NCBI RefSeq assembly: GCF_000020985.1
Contig: NC_011296.1
Span: forward strand, 806,001-870,000
Length of the DNA stretch: 64,000 nt
Source: Thermodesulfovibrio yellowstonii DSM 11347
Lineage (GTDB): Bacteria; Nitrospirota; Thermodesulfovibrionia; Thermodesulfovibrionales; Thermodesulfovibrionaceae
Direction: 5' to 3'
The position numbers were made by a program, and so were the translations under genes. The notes below the pieces were generated by a model. That model was not told the DNA's origin and made no database searches. It saw only the letters and a list, made by a program, of their open reading frames with translations. Below, piece by piece: positions 15,447-23,254 of the stretch (within the stretch, counting starts at the first letter, position 1; every line of letters starts with the position of its first letter).

Positions 15447-16232
15447 TTGTCAATATTCAAAGAAGAAGATTTAGCACTCCTCATAGATTCAAAAGGTAGA
15501 AAGTATCTTGTTAGTTTAAAAAAAGATGCCACCTTTTCCTTTCATAAAGGATACGTGCAATTTAATGATATTATTGGTAAAAATGACGGACTTAAAGTTT
15601 TCTCTTCTATGGGAGAAAAACTTTATGTTTTTAAACCTACTCTTGAAGAATATATACTTAAAATGAAAAGAGGTGCTCAGATTATCTATCCGAAGGATAT
15701 ATCAAGAATTATAACTCTTCTTGATATTTTTCCAGGAGCAAAAGTTTTTGAAGCAGGAACAGGTTCTGGAGCACTGACTTTATATCTTTTAAGAGCAGTG
15801 GGCGAAAGCGGGAAAATAGTATCTTATGAGAAGAGAAAAGATTTCCATGAAACAGCAAAAGTAAATATTGAAAAATTTATGAAGAACAAATCATACGGAG
15901 AATTAACCCTTGAAAATAAAGATATTTCTGAAGGAATAGATGAAAAGGATTTTGACAGAGTAATTCTTGACCTTACAGAACCATGGCTTTTTCTTGATAA
16001 AGTTATAGATGTTTTGAAACCAGGAGGCATTATTGGCTGCTATCTCACAACAGTTCTTCAGATTTATAGTTTAATGGAAGAGTTTGATAAAAAATTTTAT
16101 GACCGCCTCTATAAAATTGGTATATTTGAACTTCTTGAAAGAAAGTGGGAAAAAGAAGGTTTAAGCCTGAGGCCTGCATTAAGAATGGTGGCACATACAG
16201 GATTTATTGTTGCTTTTAGAAAACTGTCGTGA
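15447..16232 (+). CDS. trmI: tRNA (adenine-58-N1)-methyltransferase TrmI
   Basis: I chose the TTG at 15447, with GGAGG 6 nt before it; the longer frame begins within tRNA-Gly. The 261-residue protein has a small N-terminal domain, then a Rossmann methyltransferase domain with the SAM motif VFEAGTGSGALTLYLLRAVG, the YEKR acidic turn, and DLTEPWLFLDKVIDVLKPGG, a TrmI hallmark. The enzyme methylates A58 (and A57 in some species) in the T-loop of tRNA and matters for thermal stability of tRNA. Its last 4 bp overlap the radical SAM gene. Confidence 0.92.
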   Translation: MSIFKEEDLALLIDSKGRKYLVSLKKDATFSFHKGYVQFNDIIGKNDGLKVFSSMGEKLYVFKPTLEEYILKMKRGAQIIYPKDISRIITLLDIFPGAKVFEAGTGSGALTLYLLRAVGESGKIVSYEKRKDFHETAKVNIEKFMKNKSYGELTLENKDISEGIDEKDFDRVILDLTEPWLFLDKVIDVLKPGGIIGCYLTTVLQIYSLMEEFDKKFYDRLYKIGIFELLERKWEKEGLSLRPALRMVAHTGFIVAFRKLS

Positions 16233-17533
16233 CTTACAGAGTTTTACTCATTAATCCATGGATTTATGATTTTGCTGCCTATAATTTCTGGGCAAGACCT
16301 CTTGGCTTACTCAAAGTTGCTGAGTTTTTAAGTCAATTTAATCTAAAACTTTTTTTCATTGACTGCTGTGACTCATTTATAGTTAAAAAATATGGAACTG
16401 GAAAGTATAGTTATCAGATTGTTGAAAAGCCTGATATTCTCAGAAATATTCCCAAAAAATATAAAAGATATGGAATTAGTCTTGATGAGTTCATAGATAA
16501 ACTAAAAGAGATTTCTCATGTAGATTTGATTTTAATTACATCAATAATGGCTTATTGGTGGTATGGAGTAAATGAAGTTGTAAATATCATCAGGGAAAAG
16601 TTCCCTAATATTCCAATAGTTATCGGAGGAATTTATGCAACACTTTATAAGGAACATGCAAAGGAAAAAATAAATGCTGATTCTATATATACAGGACAGA
16701 TAGAAGATAGACTGATTGATAATATCAGTAATTTCGGAATCAAACTTAAAAGAGTCAGAGAACAATCTAAATTCTGGTGGCAGTTAGGTTTTTACAATAA
16801 AATACCCTATGCTCCCATATTAACTTCTACTGGATGTCCGTTTAGATGTCACTATTGTGCATCTTCCCTCATATATAAATCATTTGAGCAAAGAAAAATA
16901 GAAGAAGTTATCAATGAAATAGAAGAACTCTATAATATGGGTGTAAGAGATTTTGCTTTTTATGATGACGCATTGCTTTATAAATCTGAAACACACTTAG
17001 AGCCCTTACTTAGAGAAATAATCAAGAGAAACTTTCAATTGAGGTTTCATACTCCAAATGGACTTCATGCAAGATTTATTAATAAAAATGTTGCTCAATT
17101 GATGAAAAAAGCTGGATTTAAAACATTGAGATTGAGCCTTGAGACCGTAAATATTAAAAGACAGATTGAAACAGGTGGAAAGGTAACTAATGAAGAACTT
17201 GAAAAAGCAGTTTTTTATCTTAAGGAAGCAGGATTTTTATCTCAAGATATAGGTGTTTATATAATGTATGGATTGCCAGAACAAAGCCTTGATGAAGTAA
17301 GAGTTGGGGTTGATTTTCTGAAAAAACTAAAAGTTAGAATACATTTAACAGAGTTTTCTCCTATAAAAGGAACTTATTACTGGGATGAACTTGTCAAAAA
17401 AGGAGTTATCCCTGATGATTTGGATCCTCTTTTAACCAATAATACAATTTTTTCAGAACTTTTTTCTGGATATTCAAAAGAAGAATTACAAAGATTAAAA
17501 ATTGAAGTAAATCAATTTAATTTGCTATTATAA
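16229..17533 (+). CDS. B12-binding-type radical SAM protein
   Basis: This 434-residue protein starts at GTG 16229, overlapping the trmI stop (GTGA). The N-terminal 150 residues resemble a cobalamin-binding domain (LINPWIYDF, IVIGGIYATLYKEHA), although the full DxHxxG motif is not evident. The radical SAM core carries CPFRCHYC, the C-x3-C-x2-C site for the 4Fe-4S cluster, with GTG-like and LSLETVN segments. Many relatives are methyltransferases or lipid/tRNA modifying enzymes, but I cannot assign the substrate. Co-translation with trmI is visible; a shared role in tRNA modification is a guess. Confidence 0.82.
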   Translation: MTYRVLLINPWIYDFAAYNFWARPLGLLKVAEFLSQFNLKLFFIDCCDSFIVKKYGTGKYSYQIVEKPDILRNIPKKYKRYGISLDEFIDKLKEISHVDLILITSIMAYWWYGVNEVVNIIREKFPNIPIVIGGIYATLYKEHAKEKINADSIYTGQIEDRLIDNISNFGIKLKRVREQSKFWWQLGFYNKIPYAPILTSTGCPFRCHYCASSLIYKSFEQRKIEEVINEIEELYNMGVRDFAFYDDALLYKSETHLEPLLREIIKRNFQLRFHTPNGLHARFINKNVAQLMKKAGFKTLRLSLETVNIKRQIETGGKVTNEELEKAVFYLKEAGFLSQDIGVYIMYGLPEQSLDEVRVGVDFLKKLKVRIHLTEFSPIKGTYYWDELVKKGVIPDDLDPLLTNNTIFSELFSGYSKEELQRLKIEVNQFNLLL

Positions 17534-17557
17534 TCCAGCATTTTGTGGAGGTTAAAT

Positions 17558-17662
17558 ATGGTTAGAAAATCAAAAATGATAAGCATGGAACGAAGATTTA
17601 AAATTTTAATTAAAAAAATACAACAAACACTTCACCCATCACTTCTTGAAAGAGCAAAATAA
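17558..17662 (+). CDS. Possible 34-residue small protein
   Basis: A short frame with a well-placed GGAGG site 7 nt before ATG 17558 encodes a basic peptide (MVRKSKMISMERRFKILIKK at its start, ending HPSLLERAK). It overlaps the TTG start of the futalosine hydrolase gene by 17 bp, so it could be a leader whose translation couples to that gene. I see no known family. It could be chance, though the strong ribosome site and overlap argue for translation. Confidence 0.4.
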   Translation: MVRKSKMISMERRFKILIKKIQQTLHPSLLERAK

Positions 17663-18329
17663 ATTGATAGCACTGTTTTTTGCAACTCCGATTGAGTGTG
17701 AGATAATTTTTGATAGATTAAAGAATAAATCAAGTTTTGTTTTAAAAAAAGTTTCTTTTATAAAGGGTAAAATACAAAAGCATGAAATACTCTTATGTAT
17801 ATCAGGAATCGGGAAAATAAATGCTTCAATTGCATCAATCCTTGCATTTGAAAACTTTCCCATAAATAAAGCAATTATCTCAGGAATAGCGGGAGCGTAT
17901 CCATCCTCTGGACTTGATATTGGTGATATTGCCGTTGCTGAAAAGGAGATAGAAGCAGATCAAGGGCTATTAATCAATTGTGAAACTGGTGAAAATTCTT
18001 TTCTTTTTATGGATTATCAGGAATTTCCCCTTCATATACCTACTTCATTACAAAATTATAAAAAAGGAACATTTCTCACTGTTTCAGCCTGCACTGGAAA
18101 TCTAAAAAGAGCAAATTTTCTTGAGAAAAAATTCGGTGCTATATGTGAAAATATGGAAGGCGCTGCTATAGCAAAAGTTGGTCAACTTTATAATATTCCT
18201 GTTACTGAGATAAGAAGTATTAGCAACATAGTTACTGATAGAACTGAACTTTTAATAACTAAAGAAGTTAAAAATGCTGCGGAGATAGTTCAGAAATTTA
18301 TACTTGAGAACCCTCTTCTTTTTGAATAG
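17646..18329 (+). CDS. mqnB: Futalosine hydrolase
   Basis: This 227-residue nucleosidase-family protein starts at TTG 17646. It shows ATPIECEIIFDRL near the start, the SGIGKINASIASILA and ISGIAGAYPSSGLDIGDIAVA segments and the C-terminal ENMEGAAIAKVGQLYNIPVTEIRSISN, which is the signature of MqnB. The enzyme cleaves futalosine to dehypoxanthine futalosine in the alternative menaquinone pathway. No other mqn gene is in the window. The end overlaps the convergent TPR gene by 32 bp. Confidence 0.88.
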   Translation: MKEQNKLIALFFATPIECEIIFDRLKNKSSFVLKKVSFIKGKIQKHEILLCISGIGKINASIASILAFENFPINKAIISGIAGAYPSSGLDIGDIAVAEKEIEADQGLLINCETGENSFLFMDYQEFPLHIPTSLQNYKKGTFLTVSACTGNLKRANFLEKKFGAICENMEGAAIAKVGQLYNIPVTEIRSISNIVTDRTELLITKEVKNAAEIVQKFILENPLLFE

Positions 18330-18804
18330 ATTTAATCTGAGCAATAATTTTTTGAACGCTTTCTTTTAATTTTCCGTAATCATCTCCTGAAACACCAAGA
18401 AATGCTTCATAGTGTTTCAATGCGTCGGTTTTTTTATTTAGTCTATAATATGTTACTGCAATATTATAGTGTGTTTCAGGATTTTCAGGGTCTCTTTCAA
18501 GTGCTTGCAAAAAAAATTGTTCTGCCTTTTCATATTCAGCCTTATTTAAATAAACAAGCCCCATGTTTGCGTAAGCTAAGGCAAAAGAAGTGTCAATTTC
18601 AATTGCTTTTTGGAATTTTTCTACAGCTTCATTAAATTTATCAAGATAAAAAAGTGCAAGACCATAATTATTGTAGAGTTCAGGAGATTGATAGTTTTCA
18701 TTTAATAACTCATCATAAATTTTACAGGCTTCTTCAAACTCTCTATATCTAAGAAGTAGATTTGCTTCTTCCAGTTTTTCTTCAAAGTTGATTTTATTTT
18801 CCAT
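18298..18804 (-). CDS. TPR-repeat protein
   Basis: This 168-residue protein is made of about four tetratricopeptide repeats (LLLRYREFEEACKIYDELL, NYGLALFYLDKFNEAVEKF, NMGLVYLNKAEYEKAEQFF, NIAVTYYRLNKKTDALKHY). There is no signal peptide, so it is probably cytoplasmic. Such proteins act as interaction scaffolds; the partner is unknown. It lies 20 bp downstream of the receiver-like gene on the same strand. Confidence 0.85.
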   Translation of the reverse strand: MENKINFEEKLEEANLLLRYREFEEACKIYDELLNENYQSPELYNNYGLALFYLDKFNEAVEKFQKAIEIDTSFALAYANMGLVYLNKAEYEKAEQFFLQALERDPENPETHYNIAVTYYRLNKKTDALKHYEAFLGVSGDDYGKLKESVQKIIAQIKSIQKEEGSQV

Positions 18805-18824
18805 AGCAAAAAATTATAGCAAAA

Positions 18825-19238
18825 TTACTGAGGCTTTGTATACATATACCATGGTTTTTCAGATGGTCTTTCTATTCCGCATATTTTTGCAACGGCATCA
18901 ACCATTTGATTTGCATTAAAGGGTCTTATAATAACATTATCAACCATTCTGTCCTGAATAAGTTTTAATATTTCCTGCTTTGGAGTATCAGCTGAAATTA
19001 TAAGAAGAATTTTTATTTTGGATTTGTCTCTAATTGTCTGCAAAAAAGGAATTGAACTTTCATTATCAATTTTTGAATCTATTACTATTCCACAAAAATC
19101 TGTTTCTCCTGCAAAAAGTTTCTCAACTTGATAGATATGGTCAAAATATTGAGCAGAAACAACCGGAAGGTCTTTTAATGCCCAGTTAATAGTGTTTTTG
19201 ATGTCCTGTTGCACGCATACAATAATTTTTTTCTTCAT
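18825..19238 (-). CDS. Receiver-like protein (degenerate response regulator)
   Basis: This 137-residue single-domain protein has the alpha/beta pattern of a CheY-type receiver: GIVIDSKID carries a candidate phospho-acceptor Asp, ILLIISADTP the Ser/Thr strand, and NVIIRPFNA the strand where the invariant Lys should be, here Arg. The N-terminal acidic pair is missing (CVQQD). It may bind a partner without phosphorylation. It overlaps the start of the trmB gene by 4 bp (19235-19238). Confidence 0.7.
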   Translation of the reverse strand: MKKKIIVCVQQDIKNTINWALKDLPVVSAQYFDHIYQVEKLFAGETDFCGIVIDSKIDNESSIPFLQTIRDKSKIKILLIISADTPKQEILKLIQDRMVDNVIIRPFNANQMVDAVAKICGIERPSEKPWYMYTKPQ

Positions 19239-20137
19239 AATGCCTCCACAAATAAATTAGCTAAAAAATTTAATGTCTTCTGCACACCTTCAGTTTTTAA
19301 AATTTCACTGAATTGAGATACATCTATTATAAAGTATTCATCTTTCTTTTTAGCAGTTATAAGAAAAGCCTGAAGAAAATCCTTTTCTGAAAGAACTACT
19401 TCTATAGCATAATCCTGATTTCTTTTCCATACAGAAAAACACTTTAAATATAAGCCCTCTTCAATCTTAAATTCCTTATGAGATATTGCATTAATATTCA
19501 ATTCTTTATTGAATACTTTTACAGGAAACAACTCCTTCACCTCCGTAATTTTTTTGACTTCTATAAGTGCTGGTTCTTTTTCTTTTTTAAGAACAATATC
19601 CCATATACTTTTGCCCATTGAAAGCCATTTTTTTTCATATTTTGTTAAGGGCTCATTGATAGAGGGATTTGAAATACTGGTGGAAAAGCATTTCAGAAAA
19701 TTACTCTCTTGTAAGGTAAACTCAACAAAGGGATAATCATCTGTTCTTATCTTAATTTCACCATTGGGAATGAGTTTTTTTGCATAAATAAAAAGATTCT
19801 CTCTTTTTGTAAGTCTTTTTTCAACATGAGATTTTTTAAACCAAGGGTCTGGATAGTTCATTATTATCATTTTGACGCTTTTGTCTTTGAACAAAAGCTG
19901 AAATGCCCAGTAAGCATCAAGCCGTGTACAATAAATATTATTGATTTCTCTGAGTTTACATTTTTTTAAAAGTTTGTTAACAGGTATCCATGATTTTTCA
20001 ATTCCGAAAAATATCTCCTCTCTGTTTCTCTCAGCAAGTGCGATTAAAAAATCCCCTGAACCAAAACCGATTTCAACTATAAAGTTATCAAGATTAAGAG
20101 GTTTCTGAGCTTTTCTATAATCAATATAGGTTTGCAT
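19235..20137 (-). CDS. trmB: tRNA (guanine-46-N7)-methyltransferase with C-terminal extension
   Basis: The N-terminal 200 residues are TrmB: the SAM motif VEIGFGSGDFLIALA, FFGIEKSW, and the family signature NYPDPWFKKSHVEKRL. The enzyme makes m7G46 in tRNA variable loops. The protein is 300 residues, about 90 longer than E. coli TrmB. The extra C-terminal part (after about 205) has no motif I recognise, but long forms are known in thermophiles such as Aquifex. It begins 3 bp after the site-2 protease gene in the same operon. Confidence 0.92.
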   Translation of the reverse strand: MQTYIDYRKAQKPLNLDNFIVEIGFGSGDFLIALAERNREEIFFGIEKSWIPVNKLLKKCKLREINNIYCTRLDAYWAFQLLFKDKSVKMIIMNYPDPWFKKSHVEKRLTKRENLFIYAKKLIPNGEIKIRTDDYPFVEFTLQESNFLKCFSTSISNPSINEPLTKYEKKWLSMGKSIWDIVLKKEKEPALIEVKKITEVKELFPVKVFNKELNINAISHKEFKIEEGLYLKCFSVWKRNQDYAIEVVLSEKDFLQAFLITAKKKDEYFIIDVSQFSEILKTEGVQKTLNFLANLFVEAL

Positions 20138-20140
20138 AAA

Positions 20141-20968
20141 CTAAAAGTTGAAAGGTGTAGGAGTAAAGGTCAATAGGAAAATAATAAAAGACAATATTCC
20201 TACAATTCTTCTACTTAATGATAATCTACTTTCCCATACTAATATAGGTGGATGGTCTACACCTAAAAAGACAAGCAATAATGCCCATACAAGCCATCCA
20301 TACCAGTAAAAGACTCCTAAAGCAGCGATAAAAAAAAGCATTGTTCGTGAGATATAGAAATGCCATTTTCCAAATAATGCATATGCAATATGACCGCCGT
20401 CAAGTTGTCCTACAGGTAAAAGATTCATTGAAGTTACAAATAGTCCTATCCATCCAGCAAAGGCAACAGAATGAAGAAGAACATCCTGACCTGCCGGAAT
20501 ATTGCCAAGAGTAAACTTAACAAGTAAAGAAAAAAGAATAGAGTCTCCAAGCATGAACATATCTTCTCCATAAGTTAAAGGAATGATTTTTGACATTTTA
20601 AGCCCTATGATGCAAGCAATTAGAGATAAAATAAAGCCTACTATCGGACCTGTTGCTCCTATGTCAATAAGTGCTTTTCTTGTAAGAATAGGTGATTTCA
20701 TCTTTATAAAAGCTCCGAAAGTTCCTATTATTGAAGGAGCAGGAATAAAATATGGCAATGTTGCTTTTGTTCTGTGAGCTTTTGATGCAAAGTAATGACC
20801 CATCTCATGTCCAAGTAAAATTGTCATTATACTTATTGAAAATGGATAACCTTCCCATAGCCTCATTGGCTCTTTAAACAGATTAATCCCCTGCTGAAGT
20901 GCTCCTGCAAAAAGAGTTGTAAAAATAGTCATAATAAAAAGAATCAAAGGAATTAAATATTTTTTCAC
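20141..20968 (-). CDS. Site-2 protease family membrane metalloprotease (M50)
   Basis: This 275-residue polytopic membrane protein has the zinc motif HEMGH in LLGHEMGHYFASK, and the third ligand Asp in LLPVGQLDGGHIAYALFG. This is the short, PDZ-free group of M50 proteases found in many thermophiles and chloroplasts (EGY-like). The enzyme would cleave transmembrane segments of regulatory proteins inside the membrane; the substrate is unknown. The gene abuts rimO (shared base) and trmB. Confidence 0.88.
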   Translation of the reverse strand: MKKYLIPLILFIMTIFTTLFAGALQQGINLFKEPMRLWEGYPFSISIMTILLGHEMGHYFASKAHRTKATLPYFIPAPSIIGTFGAFIKMKSPILTRKALIDIGATGPIVGFILSLIACIIGLKMSKIIPLTYGEDMFMLGDSILFSLLVKFTLGNIPAGQDVLLHSVAFAGWIGLFVTSMNLLPVGQLDGGHIAYALFGKWHFYISRTMLFFIAALGVFYWYGWLVWALLLVFLGVDHPPILVWESRLSLSRRIVGILSFIIFLLTFTPTPFNF

Positions 20969-22245
20969 TAAACAATAACTCCTTTCACATCGTATTCATA
21001 GCCTTCAGTTATAAGTATAGTTACTTTTTCTCCTGCTTTCAAATCTGCTGTATTTTCTAATATTACCACACCATCTATTTCTGGAGCATGACAATAAAGC
21101 CTTGCTATTGCAATATCAGCATCAATATAATCTATCAATGCCTCATATTTTTTCCCAATAAGTGCTCGGTTTTTTTCAAGAGATATAACTGCCTGTCTTG
21201 CCATAATCTCATTATATCTTCTATTTTTAACATTTTCAGGAATCTGTCCCTTTAAACTATAAGCCTTAGTTCCTTCCTCTTTTGAGTATTTAAATACTCC
21301 AAGCCTGTCAAACTGAACTTCTTCTATAAAGTCAACAAGTCTTTGAAACTCTTCTTCTGTTTCTGTAGGAAAGCCAACAATAAAAGTGCTTCTTAAGGTA
21401 ACTTCCGGTATTGCTTGTCTAATTTGTTTTATCTTTTTTAGATACTCCTTTTTTGTTCCTCTCCTTCCCATTAATCGGAGAATTCTTTCTTCACTGTGTT
21501 GCATAGGAATATCAAGATATTTGACGATTTTTTCTTCATCAGCAATTGTTTCTATTAAATTTTCATCAATATCAGATGGATAAAGATAAAGAAGCCTTAT
21601 CCAGAAATCTCCTTTTATAGAACATAAATCTTTAAGAAGTCTTTTCAAAGTATATCCTTTCAAATCTTTACCATACTGTGTGATATCCTGAGCAACCAAA
21701 ATAAACTCTTTTATTCCTGAATGAACAAAATTCTCTACTTCTTTAAGTATCTCTTCAGGATTTAAACTTCTAAAAGGACCACGAACATCTGGAATTATAC
21801 AGAAACTGCATCTTCTGCTACATCCCTCAGCAATTTTTATATATCTATAGCTTGGTGGTTCTACAGTATATTGAAAATTTTGAGATATAAAATTAGAGTT
21901 TTTGCTGAATTGTTTAATATAGTCTATTATTTTATCCTTTTCGTCAACACCGAAAACTGCATCAATTTCAGGTATCTCTTTTTCCAATTCTTTTCCATAT
22001 CTTTTTGAAAGACATCCAAAAACAATAAGTTTTCTGTCAATTTTAAACTTTGCTGCTGTTAAAATTTCATCAATTGATTCTTCTTTTGCATCATTTATAA
22101 AACAGCAGGTATTTATGAAAACAAAATCTGCTTTTTTAAACTCCTCCACATAATAAAATCCTTCTTTTGTTAATGCATCAATTAAATGGCGTGAGTCTAC
22201 AGTGTTTTTGGGACATCCGAGAGTGATTACTGTAAAATTTTTCAT
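20968..22245 (-). CDS. rimO: Ribosomal protein S12 methylthiotransferase RimO
   Basis: I placed the start at ATG 22245, overlapping the thiL stop by one base, because TLGCPKN is then near the N-terminus as in other RimO proteins; a TTG six codons upstream is possible. The 425-residue protein has the MTTase domain with three Cys (TLGCPKN, INTCCF, FGCLSKR), the radical SAM cluster site CSRRCSFC and a C-terminal TRAM domain (YEALIDYI onwards). It adds a methylthio group to Asp88 of S12. The VRGPFRS and QHSEERIL segments separate it from MiaB. Confidence 0.93.
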   Translation of the reverse strand: MKNFTVITLGCPKNTVDSRHLIDALTKEGFYYVEEFKKADFVFINTCCFINDAKEESIDEILTAAKFKIDRKLIVFGCLSKRYGKELEKEIPEIDAVFGVDEKDKIIDYIKQFSKNSNFISQNFQYTVEPPSYRYIKIAEGCSRRCSFCIIPDVRGPFRSLNPEEILKEVENFVHSGIKEFILVAQDITQYGKDLKGYTLKRLLKDLCSIKGDFWIRLLYLYPSDIDENLIETIADEEKIVKYLDIPMQHSEERILRLMGRRGTKKEYLKKIKQIRQAIPEVTLRSTFIVGFPTETEEEFQRLVDFIEEVQFDRLGVFKYSKEEGTKAYSLKGQIPENVKNRRYNEIMARQAVISLEKNRALIGKKYEALIDYIDADIAIARLYCHAPEIDGVVILENTADLKAGEKVTILITEGYEYDVKGVIV

Positions 22246-23246
22246 TATTGAAAATGCTGCCAACCTTCTGGCTTTGTAGGAATTTTGCCTCTCTGAGGAT
22301 CTATCAGATATATACCTTTTTCTTCAACTATTCTCCCCACAGGAATCAAACCAAACTCTTTAGCATCCTGCCTATCAGATATAACAAGAAGCTCATAATC
22401 CTCACCACCAGAGAGTATGGGGTTCATAGGTTCAATATTTAAATAATCTGCAATTTTTGTAATCGCTGGATGAATAGGAAGTTGATCTAAATAAATTTCT
22501 GCTCCAACCTTATTTTCCTCACAAAGTCTATGTAAATCAATAAGCAATCCATCACTTATATCCATCATAGCCTTTGCAATATGTTTGAATTTATCAGGTT
22601 TTCTTGCAATAGGCATAAGGTGTCTCTCTAAAATTTCATTGATGCCCTTAAATTTTAAGAGTCTATCAGGATATTCCTTGCAATTTTTGAAATTTCTAAT
22701 TGATTTTATAAATCTTTTTTCATCATCAGAAAGATTGTTTAGAAGATTTAAACCAGCTGATGAAAGACCAAGGTAAGACGTTATGAAAATTAAATCGCCT
22801 GCCTGTGCACCTTTCCTTAAAATAGGTTTTTCAGCCTCTCCAACTGCAAAACCTGAAAGAACTATATTTTTACTTCTTGAGAGGTCACCACCAATTAAAA
22901 ATCCACCATAATGTTTTAATGCATCTTCAATTCCATCAAATAATTCCTTAAAATCTTGGTCCGATACAGTTTCTGGAACTCCTGCAGAAAATAAAAAACC
23001 CTTAAAATCTCCCCCCATTGCATAGATATCACTCACATTTACAGAAACAATCTTGAATCCAAGATGATAAAAAGATGTATAGCTCAGCTCAAAATGAACA
23101 TCCTCAATCATTAAATCAGTAGTAAGAATCGCAGAACTTTTAAGATTTAAAACTGCTGCATCATCTCCTATTCCGATCCCAATATCTTCAGGCAATGAAA
23201 ATCTATCTCTTATTTCTTTTACAAGGGTAAGTTCATCTTTTTTCAT
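22245..23246 (-). CDS. thiL: Thiamine-monophosphate kinase
   Basis: This 333-residue PurM-like ATP enzyme has GIGDDAAVL near residues 24-32, LTTDLMIEDVHFEL, the NVSDIYAMGG motif and LIGGDLSRS and MMDISDGL later, all ThiL hallmarks. The enzyme phosphorylates thiamine monophosphate to thiamine pyrophosphate. It sits 8 bp downstream of lon and overlaps rimO by one base. Confidence 0.94.
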   Translation of the reverse strand: MKKDELTLVKEIRDRFSLPEDIGIGIGDDAAVLNLKSSAILTTDLMIEDVHFELSYTSFYHLGFKIVSVNVSDIYAMGGDFKGFLFSAGVPETVSDQDFKELFDGIEDALKHYGGFLIGGDLSRSKNIVLSGFAVGEAEKPILRKGAQAGDLIFITSYLGLSSAGLNLLNNLSDDEKRFIKSIRNFKNCKEYPDRLLKFKGINEILERHLMPIARKPDKFKHIAKAMMDISDGLLIDLHRLCEENKVGAEIYLDQLPIHPAITKIADYLNIEPMNPILSGGEDYELLVISDRQDAKEFGLIPVGRIVEEKGIYLIDPQRGKIPTKPEGWQHFQ

Positions 23247-23254
23247 AAATACAA

